Shown here piece by piece: positions 17,125 to 25,192 of a stretch of 64,000 bases of DNA; the first letter of the stretch is position 1; every line of letters starts with the position of its first letter. The position numbers and the translations under genes were made by a program. The notes below the pieces were generated by a model. The model saw only the letters and a program-made list of their open reading frames with translations, was not told the DNA's origin and made no database searches. Origin of the DNA: Micromonospora sp. WMMD1120 (GTDB lineage: Bacteria; Actinomycetota; Actinomycetes; Mycobacteriales; Micromonosporaceae); the NCBI RefSeq assembly GCF_029626235.1, contig NZ_JARUBO010000005.1, positions 2,946,501 to 3,010,500 of the forward strand, in the 5' to 3' direction.

Positions 17125-18261
17125 TCAGCGACTGATCCGGGGAGGCGGGTCATCGCCACGCCGCCGTCGCCGCACCATCCACGCCCAGACGGCCCCCGCA
17201 GCCACGATCACCCCGAGGGTGGCCAGGCCCCGAGAGGTCGCGGCAGCGTCCCCGTCGTCATCGGGCTGGGCGTCAACCCCTCCGGTCACGCCACCGCTGG
17301 CCGGAGCGCTGACCGACTCGAATCCCAGTGGAGGCACGTCCGCCGTCAGCGCCGCTACAAGATCGATCACGCCGTACCCGTACTCGTTATCGCGGCCTGG
17401 CGGCCCCTTGTCGATAGCGGTAGCCGTAAGCCGATGCGCCACCTCCCGCGCCGGCAGGTGCGGGTACTTGGATCTGATCAGAGCTGCCGCCCCCGCCACA
17501 ATCGCCGTGGCGTCGGACGTTCCGGTGCCTTTGCGGTACTTGCCGCCGATGCTCGTGCTGTAGATGTCGACTGCCGGCGCGACCACGTCAACCTCCGGCC
17601 CGGTCACGGATATGTCAGCGCGATTTCCGTCGCGGTCAATTCCGCCGACAGCGATGACTTCTGGATAGCGTGCCGGGTATCCGACTTGCTCAGTCGCAGG
17701 AAAATTGCCAACCCCCGCTACAATTGTAATGTTGGCTTGTGTTGCCATCCTGACCGCTTGATGTAGTCGGGAGCTTGCTCCTCCGGCAATAGAGACGCTG
17801 ATGACGTCCACGCGTCGGCTGATGGCGTATTCTATTGCGGCTGCCAATGATTCTGTATCACCCTCCGTGTTGGGAGGAGAACAAAATATCGGCAGAATCT
17901 TTGCTCTTGGCGCGATGCCGACTGCGCCTGTACCTCCAGTGCCGTGAGCTGCGATAAGGCCGGCCATGCCCGTGCCGTGGCCGTCCTTATCAGTTAGCCC
18001 GTCACCGCCCCCTCCGGCAATGATGTCCTTGCCGGGCAGAATGTTCCCTCTTAGGTCCGGGTGTTGATCTACGCCGGTGTCAGGAAGTGCGATTACTATC
18101 CCGTCGCCTTGGCTGAGCTGATGCGCCTTAGCTGCCGTCAAAACGCTGAGGTGCCACTGCTCATCGCGCTTATGGTCGAAAGGCCCGTTCAATCCAGATC
18201 CCGGGATTCCTCCTGAAAGGCACAGGGTCACTAGGAGGAGAGTAATGGGCTGTGATTTCAC
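17125..18261 (-). CDS. Mycosin-like subtilase (type VII secretion-associated)
   Basis: A 378-residue S8 protease with the mycosin plan: an N-terminal signal segment (about 5-20), catalytic domain (about 35-315), Gly/Ala/Asp linker and a C-terminal membrane anchor (about 344-364) ending in a run of Arg. The triad is D61 (ALPDTGVD), H95 (DGHGTGMA) and S249 (GTGTSDATA), with oxyanion Asn186. The active-site Ser motif is GTSDA rather than GTSMA. Mycosins act on the outer face of the membrane and are needed for ESX secretion. It is the last gene of a three-gene operon; its GTG 18261 overlaps the previous stop by 4 bases. Base composition from about 17650 upward is visibly richer in A/T than the surroundings. 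Confidence 0.88.
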   Translation of the reverse strand: MKSQPITLLLVTLCLSGGIPGSGLNGPFDHKRDEQWHLSVLTAAKAHQLSQGDGIVIALPDTGVDQHPDLRGNILPGKDIIAGGGGDGLTDKDGHGTGMAGLIAAHGTGGTGAVGIAPRAKILPIFCSPPNTEGDTESLAAAIEYAISRRVDVISVSIAGGASSRLHQAVRMATQANITIVAGVGNFPATEQVGYPARYPEVIAVGGIDRDGNRADISVTGPEVDVVAPAVDIYSTSIGGKYRKGTGTSDATAIVAGAAALIRSKYPHLPAREVAHRLTATAIDKGPPGRDNEYGYGVIDLVAALTADVPPLGFESVSAPASGGVTGGVDAQPDDDGDAAATSRGLATLGVIVAAGAVWAWMVRRRRRGDDPPPRISR

Positions 18262-19643
18262 CGAGGAAGGCCGAGTGCGGGGCCGGGGTCAATCGGGCCG
18301 TCTTCGTCCGGTGGCATTACCACAGGAGTCACCCCCTTCTCCGTTCGCCAGGGATGCTCTGGGTCCCACTGAGCGTGCTCGTCGTCGTAATTATCTCGAA
18401 CTCTCCGGGCGGGTCGAGCAGGCGCGCCATTCAGCTGCCAGTTGGACCCGCTGCTAGGGGAACCACCAATTGGCAGCGTGCCTCCAGCGCCTCCGAAGGC
18501 GCGAGGGGCGCTAGGCCGTGAGCCGGCCCCTCCAGTTGGTGTGGTGCCAGCGCTGCCCCCACCGATGACACCTCCTATCGGATTGACTTTTCGGGGAGCG
18601 CTTGGAGCGTTGCTAGGTTGATTAATTCCTACACCGGGCGCTCCGCCGATCAAACCGCTAGGCGGCAAAGAGCGGGGCGGCGTTGTTGAGTTAACCCCGT
18701 TGACCCGGGTTGCATCCGGTGTTTGGGAGCCGTTCCGACCGCCCTGGCTAGGCGGTTTTCCATCGATCCTAAGAATACCGGGGTTGGGTCTAAGGTGGGG
18801 GGCGACTGCCGGGGCGGGAGGCTGAACAACTTGTCCTGCCTGTTGAGCCCGCGCTAGGTCCTGGCTTGAGGGAATCGGGATGGCAGTCGCACTGCCAAGG
18901 ATCGGCCCTATACCTCTCTCGATCGGTAACCGTTCTCTTATGCCGCCGTCTGCGGAGGTGGGCGAGGTTGAGTGTCGAGGTGTCGGACGAATGGGGACCG
19001 GGGCAATGGGTGGAATGATTGGGGCGGATTCTGTCACTGTGTTACTAGTCTGTTCATCAACCCGGGGGGCAGGTCGTGCTGGGGGTTTTTGTAGCGTTGC
19101 TTGGGCTTGTTGTAGCTCCCCACTCAAACTGAACATCATCGCCCGTGCCTGCACGTTCAGCCGTTCCAGTTCCCCATCCGTGACCGGCGGCTCGGTGATT
19201 CGACTGCCCAGCACCGCCTTCGGATCGGCGGCGATCGTGTCGTACGCCTGCTTTTGTTGGAGCTTGCCCGCGTACTCCTCATGGATCTTGCGAAGCGCGG
19301 CGCGGGTGGTGCCGATGGCCTGGGTGGCGGCGGACAGCGCCGTGTAGTTGGCGGCGGCGGCGTCGTGGGTGCGTCGCACCTTGTCGATGAGTTCGTCGAG
19401 TTCGGCGAGGTACGTGCTGGAGGCGGCGCTGGTTTCGGGGGGCCACGCCTCGGCGAGCCCGCGCCGGTATTCCTGGAGACGGCCGAGGTGGGTCTGTGCG
19501 AGGTCGCAGACCTTGCGCCAGCCGGCTACCTGTTTCCAGTGGTTGGCGGTGTCGTGGTCCTGTAGGCAGGCCCACATGCTGTTGACGTCCATGAGGTGCC
19601 AGTCGGTGAGGCCGGAGGTGCGGCCGGTGCCCCGTTCGATCAC
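18258..19643 (-). CDS. WXG-like protein with long Pro/Gly-rich C-terminus (candidate ESX substrate)
   Basis: A 461-residue protein. Residues 1-180 are helical and resemble a WXG/PPE-type hairpin, with W67 in AEAWPPETSAASSTYLAELDELIDKVR where WXG proteins carry their turn. Residues about 190-461 are low-complexity, rich in Pro, Gly and Ser (GGVIGGGSAG, GGAGGTLPIGG) and end with an acidic PPDEDGP segment. The start is GTG 19643, overlapping the previous stop (GTGA), and the end overlaps the mycosin start. The N-terminal third has normal high GC; the tail is much lower in GC. A secreted substrate of a distant ESX system is the best hypothesis; no family was firmly recognised. Confidence 0.6.
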   Translation of the reverse strand: MIERGTGRTSGLTDWHLMDVNSMWACLQDHDTANHWKQVAGWRKVCDLAQTHLGRLQEYRRGLAEAWPPETSAASSTYLAELDELIDKVRRTHDAAAANYTALSAATQAIGTTRAALRKIHEEYAGKLQQKQAYDTIAADPKAVLGSRITEPPVTDGELERLNVQARAMMFSLSGELQQAQATLQKPPARPAPRVDEQTSNTVTESAPIIPPIAPVPIRPTPRHSTSPTSADGGIRERLPIERGIGPILGSATAIPIPSSQDLARAQQAGQVVQPPAPAVAPHLRPNPGILRIDGKPPSQGGRNGSQTPDATRVNGVNSTTPPRSLPPSGLIGGAPGVGINQPSNAPSAPRKVNPIGGVIGGGSAGTTPTGGAGSRPSAPRAFGGAGGTLPIGGSPSSGSNWQLNGAPARPARRVRDNYDDEHAQWDPEHPWRTEKGVTPVVMPPDEDGPIDPGPALGLPR

Positions 19644-20098
19644 GGCAGCACCACCTGCCCGTCGGTGTCGGGGCCGGTCGGGTCGGTCAGGGTCGAGGTG
19701 GGGCCACCCGGAAGCATGTTCAGCGGGTTCGCCAGCGCCTGTCGCACGTCCAGGACGCGGGCGGCGGTGAAGGCGTCGCTGTCGGCGTACTGGGTGGCTA
19801 CCTGGTCGGCGGCGGCGGCCAGGTGGCCGGTGGCGCCTCGGACGGCGTACACCATGTCGGCGGTGGCCTGCTGCGTCTCGTGGTGGGCGTGCAGGAACGT
19901 CACCAGCTCGATGAAGGCGTCGCACGGGTTGGGAAGCGTGGCGGACATGTCTTCGGCGATGTACGACAGGTGGGGCGCGTAGTTGGTTTCGACCTCGGCG
20001 GCGAGCCGGTCGGCGAACTCTCTGAGCTGGCTGATGTCGGCCTCGATGCCGCCGTAACCGCGTAGCCAGGGCGCTGGCCGGTCCTCTTCGGGGATCAT
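19640..20098 (-). CDS. Helical WXG100-like small protein, first gene of mycosin operon
   Basis: A 152-residue, largely alpha-helical acidic protein. The central part ISQLREFADRLAAEVETNY and the later helix TADMVYAVRGATGHLAAAADQVATQYADSDAF resemble WXG100/ESX effector partners, and Y46-D50 (YIAED) fits a YxxxD/E type VII export motif, though not at the usual C-terminal place. It begins at ATG 20098 with AGGGAGGATCC upstream, and its TGA overlaps the next GTG by 4 bases. It could pair with the WXG-like product of the next gene. The function is inferred from the operon only. Confidence 0.5.
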   Translation of the reverse strand: MIPEEDRPAPWLRGYGGIEADISQLREFADRLAAEVETNYAPHLSYIAEDMSATLPNPCDAFIELVTFLHAHHETQQATADMVYAVRGATGHLAAAADQVATQYADSDAFTAARVLDVRQALANPLNMLPGGPTSTLTDPTGPDTDGQVVLP

Positions 20099-20186
20099 GG
20101 ATCCTCCCTACCTGTGACGGCACCGTTTCCCTGAGTGAGGGTAACCGCTGCGCCACCCCCTGGCAGCCCCCGGATATCGGGTCAGG

Positions 20187-20381
20187 TCAGCGGGGCAGGC
20201 CGGAGACGCGCCAGCCGCGGGGGCCGGTCGGTCGACCGCTGCGGGCCCAGGTGGACGGTGACGTCGGCTCGGCTGCGGCGCTCGGGCGGGACCGCACGAC
20301 GATCGCACCCACCAGAGCGGCCAACTCCTCCGCGGTGGGCACGCCGCGGACGACCCGGAACAGCGGCTCTTCGGCAGACAT
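20187..20381 (-). CDS. accE: Acyl-CoA carboxylase epsilon subunit
   Basis: A 64-residue protein with the AccE pattern: LFRVVRGVPTAEELAALVGAIVV at the N-terminus, a variable linker and a tail with ARSGRP...WRVSGLPR. Epsilon subunits stabilise and stimulate the actinobacterial alpha-beta acyl-CoA carboxylases. It normally sits beside a beta-subunit gene. Here it is alone, between the mycosin operon and a kinase gene, while alpha (11032) and beta (27630) are 7-9 kb away. ATG 20381 is 6 bases after TACCCT (leaderless). Confidence 0.75.
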   Translation of the reverse strand: MSAEEPLFRVVRGVPTAEELAALVGAIVVRSRPSAAAEPTSPSTWARSGRPTGPRGWRVSGLPR

Positions 20382-20387
20382 GCCGAC

Positions 20388-20393
20388 AGGGTA
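20388..20393 (-). promoter_or_regulatory. -10 element TACCCT of leaderless accE promoter
   Basis: TACCCT reads on the minus strand from 20393 to 20388, with 6 bases to ATG 20381. Confidence 0.55.
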
Positions 20394-20458
20394 CGCCGCG
20401 CGAAGTTGCGGGAAGCCGACAGTGGCGTGCCGGCGGTGTGACCGTCAGGCGCTCCGGG

Positions 20459-20464
20459 TACCGT
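20459..20464 (+). promoter_or_regulatory. -10 element TACCGT of leaderless kinase promoter
   Basis: TACCGT lies 7 bases before ATG 20472. It is divergent from the accE promoter 66 bases away. Confidence 0.55.
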
Positions 20465-20471
20465 CTCACCG

Positions 20472-22460
20472 ATGTCGAACGCGCTTCCCCAACTCGTCGC
20501 TGACCGATACCGGCTCCTGTCGCCGCTCGGCCAGGGCGGCATGGGCAGGGTGTGGAAGGCGCGCGACGAGGTGCTGCACCGCGATGTCGCCATCAAGGAG
20601 TTGGTGCCGCCGCCCGGCCTGACCGACGAGGAGCGCCGCGAGATGCGCGAGCGCTCGTTGCGCGAGGCGCGGGCGATCGCCCGGCTCAACCACGCCAACG
20701 TCGTCCGCATCTTCGACGTGCTGCGCACCGACGGCGACCCGTGGATCGTCATGGAGTACGTGCCGTCGAAGTCGTTGCAGGACACTCTCGCCGAGGACGG
20801 CCCGGTGTCGGTGGCCCGCGCGGTGGAGATCGGCCTCGGTGTCCTGGGCGCGCTCAGCTCCGCGCACAAGGCGGGCGTGATGCACCGCGACGTCAAGCCG
20901 GGCAACGTGTTGCTCGGCGAGGACGGTCGGGTGGTGCTCACCGACTTCGGGCTCGCGACGATCCCGGGCGACCCCAACGTGACCCGCACCGGGATGGTGC
21001 TCGGCTCACCCGCGTACATCTCGCCGGAGCGTGCCCGGGACGGCACCGCCGGCCCGGAGGCCGACCTGTGGTCGCTGGGCGCGACGCTCTACGCGGCGGT
21101 CGAGGGCAAGTCACCGTACGCCCGGCCGTCCGCGATCGGCACCCTCGCGGCGCTGGCCACCGAGCCGATCCCGCCGCCGAAGAACGCCGGCCCGCTCAAG
21201 GCAGTGCTCAACGGACTGCTGCGTAAGGACCCGAACGAGCGGATCACCGCCGAGGTGGCCGAGCGGCTGCTGCGCCGCGCCGGCGGCAAGCGGGCCCGCT
21301 CCATCTCACTGCTCGACGGGGTACGCCGGCCGGGGCCGAACGGCCCCCGCGAGCCGCGCCCGCCGCTGGTGCCGGCGCCGCGACCGTCGGAGAACGTCGA
21401 CCGTCCGGTGTCACCGTCGCCGGTCGTCGCGGCCCCGGCCGCGCCGGCTGCCGCCGCGGCCCCCACCGCCGACGCGAGCCCGACCACTGTCGTTCCGCCC
21501 GGCGCGGACGCCGACCCGACCGCGCTGGTGTCGGGCGAGTCGGCCGCCCCGACCGAGCGCCCGTCCGACGCCGAGCCGACCACGAAGGTCACGGCCGCCG
21601 CGCCCGCCAGCACCGACGACGGTACGACGAACGGCGACGACGAGCCGACGGTCGTCGACGGGCCGCCGCCCGCTCCGGAGCAGCGCAAGCCGACGACGCC
21701 GACGTCGCTCATGCCGCCGGTGGGTCCGACCGGTCGCGCGCCGGTGCCGCTCTCCGACGGTACGAAGCCGAACAACACCCGCCGCAACGTGCTGGTCGGG
21801 GCGGTGGTGGCGGTGCTGCTGATCGGCCTCGCGGTGCTCGTGCCGATGCTCAGCGACGGTGACGGCGACAAGACCCCGCAGGCGGACCCGAGCGGGGCGG
21901 CCGCGACGTCGGCGGCGGCACCGACCACCGGCGCGGCGGCGCCACCGCCGCCGCCGCCCACGAGTGGCGCGCCCAGCCCGACGCCGTCGGCCACGCCGTC
22001 GGTCGACCCGAACGCGCTGCCGGCGGGCTGGAAGCTGCACAAGGACCCGGCCGGCTTCACGCTGCCGATTCCCAACGGATGGGTACGCAGCCAGCCCGAC
22101 GGCAACACCGTCGTCTTCGACGAGTCCAACGGACCCGGTGAACTGCTCGTGCAGTGGACGGGCACGCCGGCGAAGGACGCGGTCAAGGACTGGCAGGCGC
22201 AGGAGCCCAACCGCAAGAGGCTGGTCAACAACTACCAGTACCTCGGCATCAAGAGCTGCGACTTCTGGAAGACCTGCGGCGACTGGGAGTGGTTGGAGAC
22301 CCGCGACGGGCAGCGCATCCACGTCCGCAACCGGGGCTTCGTGACGGCCAGTAACCGGGGTTACGCGCTGCGGTGGGAGATCGCGGAGAAGGACTGGCAG
22401 GCCAACCTGCCGAACTTCGAGCGGATCGCCAAGGGCTTCGTCCCCGACCGGCAGGACTGA
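20472..22460 (+). CDS. Transmembrane Ser/Thr protein kinase
   Basis: A 662-residue PknB-type kinase. The kinase domain (about 13-275) has the Gly-rich loop LGQGGMGRVW, K42 in VAIKE, catalytic HRDVKPGN, DFG (TDFGLATI) and APE-equivalent SPERARD. A Pro/Ala/Thr-rich linker (about 285-430) is followed by a single membrane helix (NVLVGAVVAVLLIGLAVLV, about 439-457). An extracellular domain of about 160 residues begins at LPAGWKLHKDPAGFTLPIPNGW; it is not a PASTA repeat. It probably senses an envelope signal and phosphorylates cytoplasmic targets. The start is ATG 20472, likely leaderless. Confidence 0.93.
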   Translation: MSNALPQLVADRYRLLSPLGQGGMGRVWKARDEVLHRDVAIKELVPPPGLTDEERREMRERSLREARAIARLNHANVVRIFDVLRTDGDPWIVMEYVPSKSLQDTLAEDGPVSVARAVEIGLGVLGALSSAHKAGVMHRDVKPGNVLLGEDGRVVLTDFGLATIPGDPNVTRTGMVLGSPAYISPERARDGTAGPEADLWSLGATLYAAVEGKSPYARPSAIGTLAALATEPIPPPKNAGPLKAVLNGLLRKDPNERITAEVAERLLRRAGGKRARSISLLDGVRRPGPNGPREPRPPLVPAPRPSENVDRPVSPSPVVAAPAAPAAAAAPTADASPTTVVPPGADADPTALVSGESAAPTERPSDAEPTTKVTAAAPASTDDGTTNGDDEPTVVDGPPPAPEQRKPTTPTSLMPPVGPTGRAPVPLSDGTKPNNTRRNVLVGAVVAVLLIGLAVLVPMLSDGDGDKTPQADPSGAAATSAAAPTTGAAAPPPPPPTSGAPSPTPSATPSVDPNALPAGWKLHKDPAGFTLPIPNGWVRSQPDGNTVVFDESNGPGELLVQWTGTPAKDAVKDWQAQEPNRKRLVNNYQYLGIKSCDFWKTCGDWEWLETRDGQRIHVRNRGFVTASNRGYALRWEIAEKDWQANLPNFERIAKGFVPDRQD

Positions 22461-22525
22461 AACTCACTCGCATGACCTTCCGTCGCTCTGGGTAAATGAC
22501 CTTCGACGACGGAAGGAGGTACGAC

Positions 22526-22753
22526 ATGGGTTACCGACGGAGGGACAATCGGCCCCGGCTGGCACTGTGGATGCTCGTCGCGTTCGGCGACGCGGTCCTG
22601 CTGCTCGTCGCCGCGGGGATGTCGGCGCTCGTCGCGCTGCTCAGCGTCGCGGTCGTCACCGCCTGCGGGGTCGGGGCGTGGCGATTCACCCGGCGGGGTG
22701 CGCTGGCCCGTGAGGAGACCCCGGTGCCGGCCCTGAGCCGACGACGGGTCTGA
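22526..22753 (+). CDS. Small membrane protein of unknown function
   Basis: A 75-residue protein: basic N-terminus (GYRRRDNRPRLA), two hydrophobic segments (about 14-52) and a basic tail. ATG 22526 is preceded by a strong AGGAGG at 22514-22519, so I prefer it to the upstream ATG 22496. No family recognised. It follows the kinase gene by 65 bases on the same strand and may be co-transcribed. Confidence 0.65.
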   Translation: MGYRRRDNRPRLALWMLVAFGDAVLLLVAAGMSALVALLSVAVVTACGVGAWRFTRRGALAREETPVPALSRRRV

Positions 22754-22835
22754 CCCGTACCCCGTGGTGTGGCGGCAGCCGGACCGATTGTCGACCGTGT
22801 GGTCATAGTCGATCCCGCTGCCGCCAACGGCCCGG

Positions 22836-23588
22836 TCAGGTGTTGTTGGCCAGCGCGATCAGTCGGCTCCGGTCGCCGTTCCAGTAGTTGCGGTCCACGT
22901 TGCCGCTGATCCCGGAGACGGCGCCGGTGCTGGTGTACTGCCAGAAGCTCCACACCGACGCGCCGGCCGGCAGGGTGCCCGGCGCGCTCGCCCAGCGGGC
23001 CAGCCAGAGCGGGTGGTTCGCCCACGGGCCGGTCCAGCTGCCGGTGCACTGGTTCCACCAGCTCGTGGTGGTGTAGATGACCGCGTACCGGCCGGTGCGG
23101 GAGCGGTAGGTGTTGAGGAAGTCCTGGATCCAGTTGCGCATCCCGGTGGTGCTGAGGCCGTAGCAGTAGCCGCCGCTGTACGGGTTCGCCTCGATGTCCA
23201 GCGCCGCCGGCAGGGTGCGGCTGTCCGCCGACCAGGCGCCGCCGTTGGAGGCCAGGTAGGCGGCCTGCGTCGAACCGGCGGAGATGTTCGGGCGGGCGAA
23301 GTGGTACGCCCCGCGGATCACCCCGGCGTTGTACGCGTTGACGTAGTTGGTGTTGAAGTTCGGGTCCTTGTAGCTGGTGCCCTCGGTCGCCTTGATGAAG
23401 GCGAACTGGATGCCGGCGTTGCGGACGCTTGTCCAGTTGATGGAGCCCTGGTAGCGGGACACGTCGATGCCGGGCGTGGTGGCGGCGGACGCCGGGCCGG
23501 CGGTCGCGACGAGGGCCGCCGTCGCGGTGGCGAGGACGGTGAGGCCGGCCGCGAGTGCGCGGCGCAGCGATGGGCGGGTACGAGCCAT
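22836..23588 (-). CDS. Secreted GH25 lysozyme (peptidoglycan muramidase)
   Basis: A 250-residue protein with a Tat/Sec-like signal peptide (about 1-37: RTRPSLRRALAAGL..., cleaved near ASA) and a GH25 domain (about 40-250). Family residues are visible: GIDVSRYQGSINW, FAFIKATEGTSY, YHFARP and the catalytic DIEAN. The end SGNVDRNYWNGDRSRLIAL matches Streptomyces-type lysozymes. It cleaves glycan strands of peptidoglycan outside the cell. ATG 23588 has GGAGG 6 bases upstream; a frame extends to 23624 but lacks a ribosome site. Confidence 0.9.
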   Translation of the reverse strand: MARTRPSLRRALAAGLTVLATATAALVATAGPASAATTPGIDVSRYQGSINWTSVRNAGIQFAFIKATEGTSYKDPNFNTNYVNAYNAGVIRGAYHFARPNISAGSTQAAYLASNGGAWSADSRTLPAALDIEANPYSGGYCYGLSTTGMRNWIQDFLNTYRSRTGRYAVIYTTTSWWNQCTGSWTGPWANHPLWLARWASAPGTLPAGASVWSFWQYTSTGAVSGISGNVDRNYWNGDRSRLIALANNT

Positions 23589-23592
23589 GAAT

Positions 23593-23633
23593 GCCTCCAA
23601 GGACGTCGCTCTATCGACAATCATCTTTGGAGG
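23593..23633 (-). promoter_or_regulatory. Candidate hairpin hiding the ribosome site of the GH25 gene
   Basis: In the minus-strand mRNA CCTCCAA (23633-23627) can pair with TTGGAGG (23599-23593), which contains the Shine-Dalgarno sequence of the lysozyme gene. The 7-bp perfect stem with a 27-base loop would close the ribosome site. This could be a folding switch for translation. Confidence 0.4.
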
Positions 23634-23714
23634 TAAGTGCCCTAGATCGCAAGAGGGGCTGAAAAAAGCTTCATCGACGGGTCGCGAAGGTCCGCTGCCC
23701 CGGGGTCCAACGGT

Positions 23715-24266
23715 TCAGCGCAGCGCGGCCGGGTCGAGCTGCCAGCGGAACGGCTCGACGATCGTCAACGTCTCGCCGGCCTTGGCGACCTGGTCCTCGA
23801 CGTAGTGCTCACCGTCGAGCCGGTACAGCCGCAACGAGTGCCCGTCCCCGTCCTGCTCGACAAGCAAATACCAGGGGATACGCGCGATGGCGTAGAGCTG
23901 CATCTTGACGAGCCGGTCGGCGGCGGCGTTCCCCGGCGAGACGATCTCACCGACGACGGATACCCGGTCCGCGTCGAGGAAGTTGCCGTCGCCGTCGACG
24001 TCGGTCACGACGAGATCCGGGATGACCACCCGGTCGACGCCGAGGCGGACGTTGATTGCCTCGTAGACCAGCAGCCCGTCAGGGCCTGCTGCTGCCTCGA
24101 TGCCGTTCGCCAGGAGGCGGGACACCCGCTGGTGCCAACGGCTCGGGGCAGGGCTCACGATCAGGCTCCCGTCGAGCAGCTCGATCCGGTCCGGGGTTTC
24201 ACCCAGGGCGAAGTAGTCGGCCTCGGTCCAGAGCCCGACGTGGTGTCCCAGGGGTTCCGCACTCAC
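23715..24266 (-). CDS. Uma2 family (DUF820) putative endonuclease
   Basis: A 183-residue protein with the Uma2 PD-(D/E)XK-like core: [29 protein letters not shown] near residues 28-56, then [11 protein letters not shown] and a [10 protein letters not shown] strand. These families are abundant in cyanobacteria and actinobacteria and their biological role is poorly known. GTG 24266 is preceded by GGGAGGTGAG. It is a single gene between a lysozyme and an M50 protease gene. Confidence 0.8.
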   Translation of the reverse strand: MSAEPLGHHVGLWTEADYFALGETPDRIELLDGSLIVSPAPSRWHQRVSRLLANGIEAAAGPDGLLVYEAINVRLGVDRVVIPDLVVTDVDGDGNFLDADRVSVVGEIVSPGNAAADRLVKMQLYAIARIPWYLLVEQDGDGHSLRLYRLDGEHYVEDQVAKAGETLTIVEPFRWQLDPAALR

Positions 24267-24353
24267 CGGCGCTCACCTCCCGCCTCACTCGCCACCCGAT
24301 CAGTCTCACAGGATACGAGCCGGTGCATCGTCGGCGACACGGAACGCCGCCGG

Positions 24354-24359
24354 TAGGCT
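24354..24359 (+). promoter_or_regulatory. -10 element TAGGCT upstream of M50 protease gene
   Basis: TAGGCT lies 8 bases before ATG 24368, consistent with a leaderless or nearly leaderless transcript. Confidence 0.5.
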
Positions 24360-24367
24360 CGCGCCCC

Positions 24368-25111
24368 ATGATGTCGATCGACGGGCTGGGCGAGATGTGG
24401 GACACGCTGTTCGGCGCGCAGCCGGACCCGCCCGTGCTACTGGTGCTGATCACCGCCGCCGTCGCGCTGGTGGTGGTGTCCACCCGGCTGCCGTGGCGGA
24501 TCGCCCGCAACGCCATCACCATCGCGCACGAGGGCGGGCACGCCCTGGTCGCCCTGCTCACCGGTCGCAAGCTGCGTGGCATCCGGCTGCACTCGGACAC
24601 CTCCGGGTTGACGCTCTCCGCCGGCCGCCCCACTGGGCCGGGCATGATCCTCACCCTCCTCGCCGGGTACGTCGCCCCGCCGCTGGTCGGGCTGGCCGGC
24701 GCCTGGCTGCTCGGCGGCAACCGGATCACCCTGCTGCTCTGGGTGGCGGTGGCGCTGCTGCTGGCCATGCTGATCATGATCCGGAACGCCTTCGGCGTGG
24801 TGTCGTTACTGGTCACCGGCGCGCTGGTGTTCGCCGTGTCGTGGTACGCGACGCCGCAGGTCCAGGCCGCGTTCGCGTACACCGGGGTGTGGTTTTTGCT
24901 GCTCGGCGGGGTGCGGCCGGTGGTCGAGCTGCAACGGCTGCGCTCGCGGGGCCGGATGCCCGCCTCCGACGCCGACCAGCTGGCCGGGCTGACCCCGTTC
25001 CCGGCGTTCTTCTGGGTGACGGTCTTCGTCCTGGTGAACGTGGCCGCCCTGGTGGCCGGCGCGCTCCTGCTCGCCGGCCCGATCCTCACCGACGCCGGCC
25101 TGACGGTCTGA
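24368..25111 (+). CDS. M50 family metallopeptidase, integral membrane
   Basis: A 247-residue protein with the zinc-binding HEGGH at about residues 57-61 (TIAHEGGHALVALLTG) inside the second hydrophobic segment, and several further membrane helices. This matches short M50 peptidases that may perform intramembrane proteolysis. Two ATG codons (24368, 24371) are adjacent. The gene contains a TTA leucine codon at 24806-24808, rare in this GC-rich genome. No substrate or partner is evident in the neighbourhood. Confidence 0.8.
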   Translation: MMSIDGLGEMWDTLFGAQPDPPVLLVLITAAVALVVVSTRLPWRIARNAITIAHEGGHALVALLTGRKLRGIRLHSDTSGLTLSAGRPTGPGMILTLLAGYVAPPLVGLAGAWLLGGNRITLLLWVAVALLLAMLIMIRNAFGVVSLLVTGALVFAVSWYATPQVQAAFAYTGVWFLLLGGVRPVVELQRLRSRGRMPASDADQLAGLTPFPAFFWVTVFVLVNVAALVAGALLLAGPILTDAGLTV

Positions 25112-25192
25112 CCGGCCGGGCAGGCGCGCCCCACGGTCGCGGGTCGCGCCCGGCAAGCAGGCCGGGAGGCCAGCACCAGGCAGGATGAGGTC

